From Platerodrilus igneus (taxonomy: Eukaryota; Arthropoda; Insecta; Coleoptera; Lycidae), in contig JARFIW010000899.1 of NCBI GenBank assembly GCA_036346225.1, positions 1,426,001-1,490,000 on the forward strand: a DNA stretch of 64,000 bases, in the 5' to 3' direction. Positions 23,701 to 34,965 of this stretch are shown here, piece after piece. The position numbers and the translations under genes are program-made. Every line of letters starts with the position of its first letter. Position 1 is the first letter of the stretch. The notes beneath the pieces were generated by a model that was not told the origin of the DNA, searched no databases, and saw only the letters and a list, made by a program, of their open reading frames with translations.

Positions 23701-25624
23701 TTAGGATGGGTGGTAAGAAAGGTCAACGGTAGAAAAGGAAAAAGTATTGACTGTACGAGAACCAACCGGACGGAAAGAAACACAAGCGGAACACACTTCA
23801 CTTACGTTAGAGAAAGGGACAGAAGCAAAGAAAATTTCATTGACGTTATGTGCAGGACTAGAAGTATCACAGTTAGGAACGGAAACAGCATCGGCTGTAA
23901 AAATATCAACCCTAGGAAAAGCAGCAGAATCAGGTAGAAGTTCGTCAGCATTAGATAACAGAACATCAGATAGGATGTCACCAACCTTAGCTAAAAGAAC
24001 TGAAGTAAGTAGCATTTTGTCAGCATGAGAAAAAAGAGTAAGGGTAGGTAACGAAACAGGATCAGGTAAAGCTTTAACGACAACAGCAACAGGCATCTTA
24101 GCTAAGGGTTCAGTAACTTTAACAGGACCTTCTCTATCCGTATTAGGAATTATCTTCACTTCAGCTACGGCTGTGATTGCCGGCACAACAGAAATTTCTT
24201 GAGTAGAACAATTTAAGAAGGCTGAAACCTGTAGAATTTTGACAGCAACCGCAACAGATACTAAAGATACAGGTTCGTGAACTTCGACCGAACCTTCGCT
24301 GACTAAATTAAGAGTTATCGTCAACTTAGCTACATTACATGTGATTTTCCAATGCTCCACCCGAAGGTACTACACTGGCCAGGAAGCGAGTTTTTGTTAC
24401 CTGGAAAATTTTGAATTTTGCCGAACCCTTGCTGTTCCAAGCAAGGTAGGGATCTTTAACGTGCGTGACAACACTCACACACGGGACCTCCATTTTACCT
24501 CTCATCCGAACGAGGGTGTATTTTTGTGAAAAATGCTCGCCTAACATTTTTCAAGCGGACCGTGTCGGGATCCGCTTAGCTACAGCTGTTATTGTAGGTG
24601 CAACAGCAATTTCTTGACTAGAATCATTTAAGAAAGCAGGAACAGGTAAAATTTTGACAAAAACGGCAGGAGGTATTAAAGATACAGGACCAAAGACTTC
24701 CGGAGGACCATCGCAGACTAAACTAGAAGTTATGGTCATTACAGCGACTTTTGTGCTTGCAGACACGACCGAAAATTCTTTAGTAGAATCGTTTAGGAAA
24801 GCGGAAACAAACTCTTGAGAAGCTAGCTGCAAGTCACTAATTCGAAGCATGGGGTGTAAGCGTGATGGAGGCACAATTTGGGGTGAAGGTGAATAAGTAG
24901 GGCGAGCAGAAGGAGGAGTAGAATAGGAGGCAGAACTAGAAACGGAGGAAATTTTGTTAGAAGCTATATTTGCCGAAGAAGAGTAGGTTTGAATAGTAGG
25001 AGCGGGAGGACCTACGTGAAGTATCGAAGAGAACGTAGAATGAGAAGTAGCAGAACTTAAGCAACTAGAGGTGAGGGTAGAATTTGAAGGATTATTCAAA
25101 GAGCTATTAGTAGAAGGACGACAGTTGGGACAGTTGTGGCGAGTAACTCCCTTATGTCCACAACCATAACAATGGAGCACTTTAGGACGAGTACAACGGG
25201 TCGAAGCATGACCAGGTTTGTCGCAATTAAAGCATACGACCTGACGAGTAGGAGTAGAAGTAGGAGGAAGAACAGTAGAACGTACGGAAGAAGTATCGGA
25301 TCTACTCGTAGGCGTAGGAGAAACCTTAACAATTCGGTCATGTGAAACAAAAATATTTTTCTCAATAGTAGTAGCCTTAGAAATAAGCTCGTTGTGCTCA
25401 AAATGAAGAATTAGTAAATTAGACAACGACTTCCAGTCAGAAAACCTATCCCGAAAACCACGATACCAACATAAAGCATCAGCCTCGAACAAATCCACTG
25501 CAGACTCAAATAAATCAAATTCGGATACATGGTGAGCTCGTCGGAGTGTTTCGACTCGCTCCAAAAAATCACGTACGGTAAGAGTGTTCGGGGCACCAGA
25601 AAATTTCAAATTCCACTCCCACAC
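23701..25624 (-). pseudogene. gypsy gag with two zinc knuckles and 55-residue repeats, split by a SINE
   Basis: The capsid part is open from upstream of 25624: WNLKFSGAPNTLTVRDFLER, FESAVDLFEADALCWYRGF, typical of arthropod gypsy Gag (..ypf.WnlkFsG...fl.rve.l..). Knuckles CFNCDKPGHASTRC and CYGCGHKGVTRHNC follow at about residues 133-165. A Ser/Pro-rich stretch is next, then three imperfect 55-residue repeats starting FLND/FLNC (STKEFSVV, SSQEIAVA, STQEISVV) and shorter Val/Ser-rich repeats. The SINE at 24335-24574 sits inside the second repeat; without it and one copy of the 10-base duplication the frame is continuous. No Met is certain at the start: the open frame extends to about 25690. 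Confidence 0.8.
24335..24574 (-). mobile_element. tRNA-derived SINE, 5'-truncated, 10-bp target duplication
   Basis: Same sequence as 1600-1840 with few changes. Flanked by cttagctaca at 24325-24334 and 24575-24584. Its 5' end stops just after the tRNA B box region (gaccgtgtcgggatc), so the A box is missing and it could not be transcribed by pol III. Confidence 0.9.
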
Positions 25625-26097
25625 GGGGAGACCGTAGTAGGAAGCTGAAAAGAAGTCATTTTGAATACAAACAAGAAAGAAATGGGTAGAAGGTAACGAA
25701 ATAAAGGCTAACCGTAACTCGATAAAAGCTCAAAAGAAAAGAAAAATTGTTGCGAATACAAAACAATTTAAAACATATCCGACGGATAAACTTCGGGAAC
25801 ACCAATAGGAGCGAAACAACAAAATAGAAATTAGAAGAGGGCTGTAGAATAAAGAAAAATCGGAGGAAAAAACTAACTCTAGACGTGACAAGGAGAACAA
25901 AATGTACAGAGAGAGAAGGAAAGAAAAAGGAAAATCTTGGGCGCCAGCGTTTTCAACGGACTAGGATTATTGGCGAAAACACAAGACCAATAATCTGAAA
26001 TAAGCCAACCAATAATATTGAACGTAAGGGACAAAACATAAATAATATCAGGCCGAAAAAATGCGGGTCATGTAGGAACTTAGACACTAACAATAAT

Positions 26098-26395
26098 AAA
26101 CAAAAAATCGGAGCAAAAATTAACTAAAATAAACTCGGAGCCAAAACTAACTAAAATAAAATCAGAGCCAAAGTTACATTAAACAAAATCGCAGCACAAG
26201 AAAATTAACGAAAACCAAATCGCAGAAGAAATTAACTAAGCAAAATCGCGGACGAAATTAATCACAAAAAGAATCGCAGCCAAAATTATGCACAAAAAGA
26301 ATCGCAGCCGAAGTTAATTACCAACAAATCGCAGCCGAAATTAATTACAAAAAAAAAGTCGCAGCAGAAGTTAATTCCCAAAAAAAAATTGAGTC
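26098..26395 (-). repeat. leader tandem array, about ten 27-30-bp units
   Basis: On the + strand each unit reads roughly aaaatcgcagccgaaattaatta. The units drift in sequence but keep the atcgcag core. It lies between the primer-binding site and gag. Confidence 0.8.
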
Positions 26396-26409
26396 CACGT
26401 TGAGCGCCA
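26391..26409 (-). other. primer-binding site, tRNA-Lys type
   Basis: Minus strand TGGCGCTCAACGTGGACTC. From the remembered 3' end of animal tRNA-Lys(CUU) (GCCCCACGTTGGGCGCCA) the expected site is TGGCGCCCAACGTGGGGC; 14 of 18 positions agree, including 14 of the first 15. Confidence 0.65.
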
Positions 26410-26417
26410 ATATTTTA

Positions 26418-27688
26418 TGCTACGTACATTGACGTAACATAAAAAAAACCAAGAGAAAGAAAGAAAGAGAAAAAAGTATGACCGGGCTCAATCGGTGAGT
26501 GGGCGGGGTTTATACCTATAGATAAAGCGAAACCTGAAATAAATAGAAAAAAATTTATATACACTCACTCATTCACACTCCGAACAAAACATACAATGGA
26601 AAAGAAAGAACTTATAATTAAAACCAAATATATATACAAAAAAACAGTACTCCCAAACCCAACCCCAAAAAAAGTCAATGTACCCAATTTACATATTACA
26701 TTTAAAAAAATTACCCATGAAAATGGCGAGCTGTAGCTTTTAGGCAATAACCCCCTGACAGTAATTAGTAAAAAAAAGAAAGAACCAAATACAACCCTAA
26801 AAACCACAGCTCTAGACTATCGTAAATATTCACTTAACCTATTTTTACAAACAATGTATACTTTTAGTAATTTAGCAACAAAGAATAAGGCCGTAACACA
26901 AGAGCAGTAAATGCCAAAATAGTTTAGTAATTTTCATATATAAAAAATCAAATTTAGAAATGCCATCTTAGAAGGTTCTGGTTCCGAAGTCAGAATCGCA
27001 TACAAAGAAAAAAAAGGACTCACCCTCGAGTTACTGGCATCGGGGTGGAACCAGTCGCTGGTCTTACGTCCAGGCAGAGCGCATTTGACCTCGCATTCCC
27101 AGAAGAGGCTCAAGGGATTAACGTGTCCCCCGCAAGAAGCTAGAATAGTTACGAACAATAAATTAATTTAATGAAGCCGAAAGTATTGTTTTATATAAAC
27201 TCCATATACTCACCACGCTAAATAATGCGTGCCGGAACTTCGCATCAAGAAAACGAGTGAAACAAAACAACGTGTTTTCTGGTCGCTAATCGAACAGCAA
27301 ATGAATTGTTACATTTGTTAAAGCACCAAAGCAAGGAAATAAACCAGGAAAACCCTAATTTTATTAAAATAAATTCCCCGAATTTTTTAACAAGGGAAAA
27401 CACACCAGCATTTAATTATTAAAATACTTGAAAAGTCGTCTATCTAATTAAGGCGTAAATTCCACGGGACGAAATTCTTAGAAAGGATATTTATTTTTCT
27501 AATGAAGCACAAAGATTTATCAACTGACATAGATAGGATATTTATTATTAATTACTATACAAATTTTAATACACGAAAGGGTTATTTTTTAATTAACGGA
27601 ATTAATTTTTGTGTTGAACGCTAAAGGAATTTGAGGTAAAAATTATTGCGTACAAACTACTCAACTATTTACGAAAATGAACGTAACA
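26418..27688 (-). repeat. single LTR of the truncated gypsy element
   Basis: On the minus strand it begins TGTTACGTTCATTTTCG at 27688 and ends GTACGTAGCA at 26418, eight bases from the primer site. No second copy is present, so the ends rest on TG/CA and on the abrupt start of the 119-base repeat. Confidence 0.6.
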
Positions 27689-27807
27689 AGGTGACGTGAT
27701 TCAAATATGTTACTGTGCAACTTTAAGTTATATCTAGATACTTCCTAGCTAAAGTGTCGATCGAAGAGAAATTTTCTATTGTACATATGTATTGTTCACA
27801 TCTACAG
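27689..27807. repeat. 119-bp direct repeat, right copy
   Basis: Starts one base after the TG/CA boundary of the minus-strand LTR at 27688. See the left copy at 23357. Confidence 0.9.
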
Positions 27808-28360
27808 TGACGATCCTAAGTTGCTTGTACGATAAGAACTGATGCCATCCGCGTCACGTAGCATAACATTAACGCATTTATCACTATTGGTTGTGGTCTT
27901 TGCTAAGCCACTTTCAGGGTCAATTTTAGTTCATCCTGCTTCTTGGAAACGTTTCACAAATTCTTCAAGTTAGTAAATGGATGAAGTAAATAAGAGAGCT
28001 ACTTATTGTAACTACTTCTAAGATCACCGTAACCTCTCGCTATAAGAACCGTCACTCTTTCTTGTTCGATACAGAATTTTAAAGCAATACAGGGAATTCG
28101 CTGACGTTGTTCCAAAAATTCGTATAAGGATACTTTGGGAGAATCTTCAATTTTGCTAAATTCTGCACCATTACTGAGATATCGAGGATAAACCACACAT
28201 TGTAAGAGACGTTAAAAATGTTCCTCTGACTTGTTAGCGGGCTTTTCAATCCTCGTTCTCAAACGTAGTTCTGCATATTATAACGAAAAAATTGAAATGC
28301 GTTGTGGATTCATTTCTTGTGACTGGCTTATCTGTCCCATACAATATGGGTTCCTTCCAA
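27808..28360 (-). pseudogene. DNA-transposon-like repeat, copy 2, right part (HTH remnant)
   Basis: The minus frame shows CIEQERVTVLIARGYGDLR near 28075-28020, then after stops FVKRFQEAG and KIDPESGLAKTTTNSDKC near 27970-27860. This resembles the N-terminal helix-turn-helix of mariner-related/DUF4817 proteins. The same blocks occur in copy 1 (21890-22690). Heavily decayed. Confidence 0.45.
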
Positions 28361-28362
28361 TC

Positions 28363-28815
28363 CAGCGGTTGTGGTAGTTTCTATATAAAAAATCTGTAAC
28401 GGTGCGTCCAGAGCCGGAACGTCATCGTGTAGAAGAATCATACGTTTTCCGATAATTTCGTCTACTCCGTGTCCCATCTTGTCAATACTTTCCAGAGAAA
28501 GCTGAAGTTTAGCTTTATATCATGCGGAAATAAATCTGTGGAACTTTTGCCGTAAACAACTGCGCCACAAGTTTCTCTTTTTAGGATAAAAATTCTTTTG
28601 TTTACAGATGCTTGTTCGGCGTCAGAAAGATCTCAAATTAAAACTAGCATTATATTACTACAGAATGATTGTATAATTAGTGTGTGTAGTCCACCAGTCA
28701 ACAACTGTTCGCCTTTGACATAACAGATATTACCAATATCGGTAACCAAATTATTGTTGCACAAATTTTCTGCCAGCAACCACAATTCAAATCACTCGTT
28801 AGTTGGTTTCATTTT
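28363..28815 (-). pseudogene. unidentified decayed coding remnant
   Basis: Two good minus-strand stretches in line: from 28810 FELWLLAENLCNNN, VTDIGNICYVKGEQLLTG and LHTLIIQSFCSN; then about 28620-28365 DAEQASVNKRIFILKRETCG, VVYGKSSTDLFPHDIKL and MGHGVDEIIGKRMILLHDDV, ending HIVWDR-stop. One stop and one or two frame slips interrupt them. Composition is plainly coding. I do not recognise the family. It lies outside the foldback element's left end. Confidence 0.45.
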
Positions 28816-29586
28816 ATTCCCAAGAAGTTGAAGAACGTTATTCAAATTGGAGGAGCTCGTGTTCACCGTTCTAGCTACTGCCAAATACTAAATTGCTTAA
28901 GAAAGATGCTCCCTTATACATATACACTATAGAACGGGAGTCGATGGTCGCCGAAGACACGCGAACGAAGATAGGGAGTACACTCAACAAAACGTTGTAT
29001 TTATTAATAATGAATTTTATTAGTAAATTTATCAATAATTATATAATCCAGCAAAAAAATTATTAATAAATTTTAATATCTTCATTGTGACTTTATTGTT
29101 AGGGAGTGCTACATTAAAATAAGGAGTCAGGTAGCCAAAAGATGAAAGTCCTTTAATGGTTTGTATGATTCCAGGCATTCGACAAGTAAATACGTTAAAC
29201 TATGTTTAGTTGGGTTAAAACTGACAGGTGTGATGTAATCAAAAATGGCGTCCTGATGTATTGACAGAAAATGAGGTCCGTAGTTAAATGGACGTAGAAA
29301 AGGTGATGTAATTACCTAAAATTGTTCAGCGAAAAGCGCCTGTTGACCGATGCAGACGTCTAGAGTGTACCTTTTGAGAATTATGTGACATAGTGCTCGT
29401 TAATAAAAATATAGGGGTAAGTCTATATAATATAAATTAATTTCTAAAAAAAAAATTGAAGTAGCATGTTCCTTAATCATCCTGAATTTTTCCATACGTA
29501 AACGCACTCTTATGTTAATCTTTAAATTAAAATGGAATCTGTACATTTAACAACACTAAGAGATGTACAAGTACATATATCGATTG

Positions 29587-29665
29587 ACCTGATGATCTAG
29601 TGGATAGGAAATTGGCTTTGCATGCTGGCGATCCGGGTGCAAACTTCACTTCAATAAAAAATTTT
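29587..29665 (+). other. tRNA-like module in the foldback left arm
   Basis: tgatctagtgg (A-box-like) and gatccgggtgcaaac (decayed B box) followed by caataaaaaattttc. Its partner in the right arm (45657-45575, minus) keeps a better B box. The acceptor ends do not pair, so not a tRNA gene; most likely an old SINE head trapped in the arm before or during arm duplication. Confidence 0.6.
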
Positions 29666-29817
29666 CTCTAAGTATTAGGTAACGTGGCTATGTCTAAAGG
29701 TATATAGCAAGTATATACAGAATAAGTCAAAAACCGCGACGTAAGAAGAAATGGCGGATTGTTAAACCGACGTAAGAAGAAATGTCAAAGTGACAGCTGT
29801 GAAGCACAGATACGTTG

Positions 29818-29935
29818 GAAAATGATGGAGGGTGAAGGAGGTTAGAGGATGATGGAGAACGGAGGAGGTTGGAAGATGATGGATGAGGGAAGAGAATGAA
29901 GGATGATGTAGTACGTAGGAGGTAAGAGGATGATG
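29818..29935 (+). repeat. GGAGGATGATGG-type minisatellite, left arm
   Basis: Irregular units of 12-30 bases built from ggagg, ttgga and gatgatgg. It continues at 38686-38880 after the insertion and reappears inverted at 45120-45420. Confidence 0.85.
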
Positions 29936-29940
29936 AAAGA

Positions 29941-30020
29941 CATTATAATGTAATTAAGGGCCGCTATGCTTGCGGTCACGTCCCCAATGCTCCAGCCGAA
30001 AGTACTACATTGGGTTTAAA
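29941..30020 (+). mobile_element. small-insert family fragment with the shared 30-bp module
   Basis: Resembles 41200-41277 (gccgctatgcttgcg...tccccaatgctcca...tacattggg). Marks the start of the material inserted into the left arm. Confidence 0.6.
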
Positions 30021-31110
30021 CGCGAAAAGTTAACGTGCTCCAAATTTAATCTAACTTCAGGTTAATCAATACTAAATAAAAAATATACCAAACTGAAACT
30101 AAAAATAGGGTTTGAAGAATGGTATCCCTAGCGTTGATTCTGGAGTTGCCCGATTCACAAGACACACGCAAAAATGAATGGAGAGGGATCCGTAATACCG
30201 GATAGCAGCTGCCAGCTCTGCTTACCGGTGCGACCTGACGGGTGGTCCTAAAACGAATGTTTAATAGTGAATCCAGCTATTTTGCATGCTCTATATATTT
30301 ACAAATTCGTTCTCCCTGGTCTAAGTATTTATTCAAATTTTATCCTAAATTTGTCCCTAGCGTTCCCTATCATTCCCTAACTAACATATTATAAGTACAA
30401 TTTTCTTTCCTATATATACTGCCACCAAAAATTGGCGGCAAAACGTCTGGCAAATAAAATCAAGCCACAGAACAAAAATACAGGTAAAAATATAAATATA
30501 AACTAAATATAAATATAATGTAAGTATATAAATAAACATAAAATAAATATATAAATAAATAAATAAATATCTAAATAAGCAAAAGCATGCAACAGTGCAT
30601 GAATTAGCAAAAGCATCGCCCAAATTATCAGTTGCACTCGCATAAGCTTTACAATGGCTAGCGCCATTACGTACAAAGCATGCTCGTTAGATTATTTCAA
30701 AATACAAGTCAATGCTTATGCGAGTACAGCCGCCACAATTTTAATCCTACCTCGTATAAAATTTTTCCAAGCATTCGAAGATCTGGTCGTCTTCTTACGT
30801 CTATTGGTATCTTACTGCTAAGGGGAGATGATGCACTGTTAAAGTTCTGGTAAGTATGCACTAAACGTTCTAGGGGGATCACAGTCACTATCACTTTTAA
30901 GTCCTGGGGAAATGCGCGGTTTCATTCTATTTTGTTCTTTATTTAATTGCTAATTTAAGTTAATTAGGGTTTACTGATTTATTTTGTTATTTATTTATTT
31001 TAGTTTATCCCCGATTCCGATTTTTCCGCGCCTATAAAGTGGGACAGTGATAGTTTTAGTGGTGTGGGGTTTGTCGTGCATATTGGATTTTGTTTATTGA
31101 TTTTTGCTTT
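30021..31110. other. gene-free inserted DNA
   Basis: No coding frame accepted. 30485-30580 is a TAAATA-rich simple repeat. A perfect 12-base inverted repeat actcgcataagc/gcttatgcgagt lies at 30636-30647 and 30714-30725. GC-richer piece near 30180-30250 (ccggatagcagctgcc...) could be part of another LINE leader; not assigned. Confidence 0.5.
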
Positions 31111-31252
31111 TGTTTTTGCTATTCATTTTTTTAAATTTTTTTTTATATATTTTTTTTTAATTTTATACAGGTTTTGGTTATATCATGCTCATGACCGTTT
31201 CTCATTACAAGACAAAATCAAAAAATTTCAAGCCTACCTTACACCCTCCGAT

Positions 31253-34200
31253 TTACGCGCGGTTATCACCGTCTAATCTCGCGACCCTTCCCGAAAATTC
31301 TTTGAAGACTGTCCAGAACGCCTTCTGGTTAGCCACTTCCCTGACTTCCTCTAGGCTCTTTGGCAATGCTTGTCCTGCGGTAGCTAATTTCATATAAGCT
31401 AACCCTCGATTTGCCTCCTCGAGTGGGCAGTCGAAGAGCACGTGCTCAGCGCTTTCTGCGCCCTCATCGTATTCGCAGCGGTCGTTGTCGGTTAAACCGA
31501 GCCTTTGTAAATACGCTTTCAGGGCGCCGTGCCCTGTTATCAGTTGAACCATTCTATGATCGAATTTCACTTTGATCTTACCTTTAGCTTCTATCCTCGG
31601 TATGAATTTCCGAATCAACCTGCCCGTGGCAGCGTTGTTCCACCTCTCTTCCCATTGTCGAATTGACTTTTCACGCAGCTTTCTTTTAATTATAGGCCTC
31701 GGTATTGACGAATATGATATCCGAAAGTCGCCGGTCGTGGCCTCTTTAGCTAATTCATCTGCCCTATCGTTTCCTATGTTACCATCGTGCGACCTAACCC
31801 AACAGAACCTTAAATGTCAAAACTCGAGCGCCGTATGCGCTATCCTCCAGATGTCCGATTGGAGGTTTGTCGAGGTGTTCATGTTTGTTAAAGCCGTTAG
31901 TGCCGATTTACTATCATTGATTATATAGTATTCGTCTCTGCCCTTATGGTTTATTACGTAATCGGTAGCCTCCCGTATGGCTACCAATTCGCACTGGAAA
32001 ATTGTGCTCCAGTTCACAAGTTGGTTTGAAACCGAAACACCTACCCTTCCTGTTAAACATGACAAACGCCGCGCCTGCTTGCCCGTCATCCATGTGTGAA
32101 CCGCCTGTGTAAATTCTGATACCCGTCGCGTCCCCACCACCTTCGACAAACTCGATTCCTCTAATATCGGCCGGGTGCCCCAACTCTGGTACAACGATCT
32201 TTCTCTCTACCTCCCTATTACCAAGATTAATATCTTCGATAATTTTCGCGCCCTTTCCCTATATTTATTAATCTCCTATTTTAATCTCCCTAACGACATA
32301 TTCGATAGGAAAAGTCCTACTGATCACCCGGACCGCCTCCGTGGAGATGGTCCTGTATGCCCTCGCCGCCTTGAACGCGGTAATGCGTTGCACGCTCATC
32401 AATTGACGCATCTCCCGGATTTTACAACCTTCCGCCCATACAGAAGCTGCGTACAGCATTGCCGGCTCAATTGCTCCGGCATAAATCGTCCTCAGCGATT
32501 CGCCCCTGAAATCCCAGTTTATTTTCGCGGCCGCCATCATTTTGTTTGATATTTCGCTGCCTTTGCTTTTAACGTACTGCACGTGAGCTTTCCAATTTAA
32601 CTTATCGTCAATCTTTACCCCAAGATATGTAATTGCTTCCTTAAACGGTATTTTCTCCCCTCCTAGCTCTAGCCTAGGGGGTCGCTGTCTCGGTTTCTTT
32701 CCGAAATAGAACGCCTCTGACATCGCTGTGTTAAATTTTAATTTTACCGCCTGCGACCATTGGTGTAGTTTATTAAGCGCCTCGTTCAGTTTTCTGCGCA
32801 TATCCATTAACAATCGCGATCTGACAATTAAAAGCGTATCATCCGCAAACCCAACGATTGAGCATCCTGTGGGCAACTTGACCCTAAAGATGCTCTCATA
32901 CAACAACTTCCAAAATGTTGGACTAGAGCATGACCCTCGCGATCATCCCCTTTCCACCTCGCGCGACAAAACTTTACCCGGAATTTCAACCTGTGCCAAT
33001 CGCCCCGAGAAATAACTCTTGACCAAAGATATCAAGCTTCGTGGACAACCCCTATTTTCCAACTCGCAAAAAATCAATGGCCACCAGGCAGCATCAAATG
33101 CTCCTGAAATGTCCAAAGCAACAACGACACAGTACTCTTTAATATCTCTCGCCTGCTTAATTTCCCCGACAACAAACTCTAATGCGTCTATAGCGGACTT
33201 TCCCTCGATAAACCCGAACTGTCGGTTATTAAAATCGCCGTTGTCGCGCACTAAGTGCTCAACTGGGGTAGTCATAACGCGATTCAAAACTTTCCCCAGC
33301 ACCGGTAGCAAGCTAATTGGACGATAGCTGTCCGGGTCTGACGCATCCGCCTTTTTAGGTTTAGGTAAGAATTTCACGTTCTAGACCTTCCAGCAACGCG
33401 GAAAGACGCCCCTTTCTAGACAAAGATTAAACAACCCGGCAAAGACACACAGGGCTAACAGGCATGCCTTCAGAGCTGCGTCTGAAGTGATTCCGTCATG
33501 CCCCGGTGCCTTCTTAGGGTTCATCCTCCTAGGAACCCTGACAACCTCGTGACCTAGGATTGCCTTATCGGCATCTGTTCCTTGTGCCTCTGTAGCTTCC
33601 CGACGTACTAAATCGTGCGACCCCGTCCGAAGGGAAGAATTTCGCTAATAAATATTCCGCCGTGGTTTTAAAACCTTTCCTATATTCGCCATTTGTCTTT
33701 CTTATGTTACCGAGCGCGATTTTATGTTGTTTACCCCTTATTACGCGGTATGCGGTTCCCCAAGGTTCTTTCTGTGAGTTTCGCGTGCAGAATTCTTTGA
33801 ATTTGTTTGTTCACGTTTCTTCTATTTATATCTTATGTTCGTGGTAACTTTGATTGTATTCTATTCTACGTTGTTCTCTTATATCTCCCGAGGCGCGTTA
33901 ATAGTGGTGCTTTAGGCTACGCGATTCTGCCCGCTTGGTGGTTAGTTCCCGAGTCCACCAGGGTACGCTGTCTTTAAATGCTTTCTTTCGAGGCATGGAG
34001 TACGACGACGCGTCTACCACTGCGTCGTTTGAATTTTCCGCGAGTGTTTCTATTTCATCTGCCTATCGGCAGTTAAATAGCTCGTTTTCGAGAGCAGGGA
34101 TACTTTCGCCAATTATTTGTTTAAACCGCTCCCAATTTGCCTTTTTATTACAGAACCGCGGAAATATAGTTAGCTGCTCGTTTGTGCTTATTTTGGTTTC

Positions 34201-34933
34201 AATGTCTCATGTTATTAATTTATGGTCAGAGAGCGTTTCCTCGTCCGATGTTAATTTCCAATCACAAATACTTTCTAACATATCGTGCGAGGCTGCCGTA
34301 ATATCAATAAAACTGCTACGCCTATGCCCCTCAAACGTAAGTGAATCATTAGTGTTTATTACACTAAGATCCCATTCCGTTAAAAGATCAGCAACCTGTG
34401 AACCCCTATCGTCTTCTTTAGGGCTACCCCATAATGGCATTAAAGTCTCCCTCAATTATTAGTTTTTTATTCTTTCCAATTTGCGAAAAATGCCTTCGAT
34501 TTGTTTTATTAAGTTCTCGGTTTGAGGATTTTCCCGCCGGGAGTCGACTGGTGGAAGGTACGCGCTTATCACATAGAACGTATTTGTCCCTGTTTTTATT
34601 TCCGCGGTGGTTACAAACTCGTTGGACAAATTGTTTAATATTATCCCGGCGCACATCCCATTATTTATTGTTATACCGCTGCGCGGTCGTTCGCTATTCG
34701 CGTTTAAGACGGTAACCCCCCTTTCCAAAACCTGTTATTTTGTGACTATACAGGTACGGTTCCTGTATAAGCCCGATATCGATATTTTCTTCGCATAATA
34801 ACTTTACAAAGTTATTTGTTGCCCTTTTGCCTTTACCGAGATTTAGTTGCGCGAATTTAATTTTATTTTTCTTCACGGTCCATAATCGATGTTCCGTGTA
34901 ATTGCGTTCTTCAGTCGTAGCATCGTGGGGCAT
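31253..34933 (-). pseudogene. LINE ORF2: endonuclease, reverse transcriptase, RNase H
   Basis: Order along the minus strand: endonuclease with KFAQLNLGKGK, GLIQEPYL, EGDFNAIMG, and LSDHKLI (34850-34210); RT with DPDSYRPISLLPVLGKVLNR, QFGFIEGKSAID, VVALDISGAFDAAWW (33340-33070), IVGFADDTLLI with catalytic FADD (about 32850), and ITYLGVKIDDKLNW; RNase H with IYTGGSHMDDG, where the first catalytic Asp has become Gly, FQCELVAIREA (Glu) and INDSKSALTAL (Asp) (32120-31890); C-terminal CEYDEGAESAEHVLFDC. Several frame changes, for example near 34730, 32930 and 32180. In active relatives it nicks DNA and primes reverse transcription on it. Dead here. Confidence 0.85.
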
Positions 34934-34965
34934 CTACTCGACTTGCCGTCGTGGCGCGTATAGAC

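Larger units (their letters stand above)
23476..27688 (-). mobile_element. truncated gypsy-like element: LTR, leader array, gag
   Basis: Minus-strand order: LTR (27688-26418), primer-binding site (26409-26391), leader with about ten 27-30-base repeats (26395-26098), gag (about 25660-23701). It stops at 23476 with no protease, RT or second LTR. Flanked by the 119-base direct repeats and carrying a SINE at 24335-24574. Confidence 0.8.
28978..29940 (+). repeat. foldback left arm, outer part
   Basis: Pairs in inverted orientation with about 45290-46293 (for example gattccaggcattcgacaag against cttgtcgaatacctggaatc). It ends inside the GGAGGATGATGG minisatellite where the large insertion starts. 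Confidence 0.9.

Noticed and set aside
26098..26395. CRISPR-like array of regular repeats
   Set aside because: Units are contiguous without unique spacers and lie in the leader of an LTR element in a eukaryotic genome.
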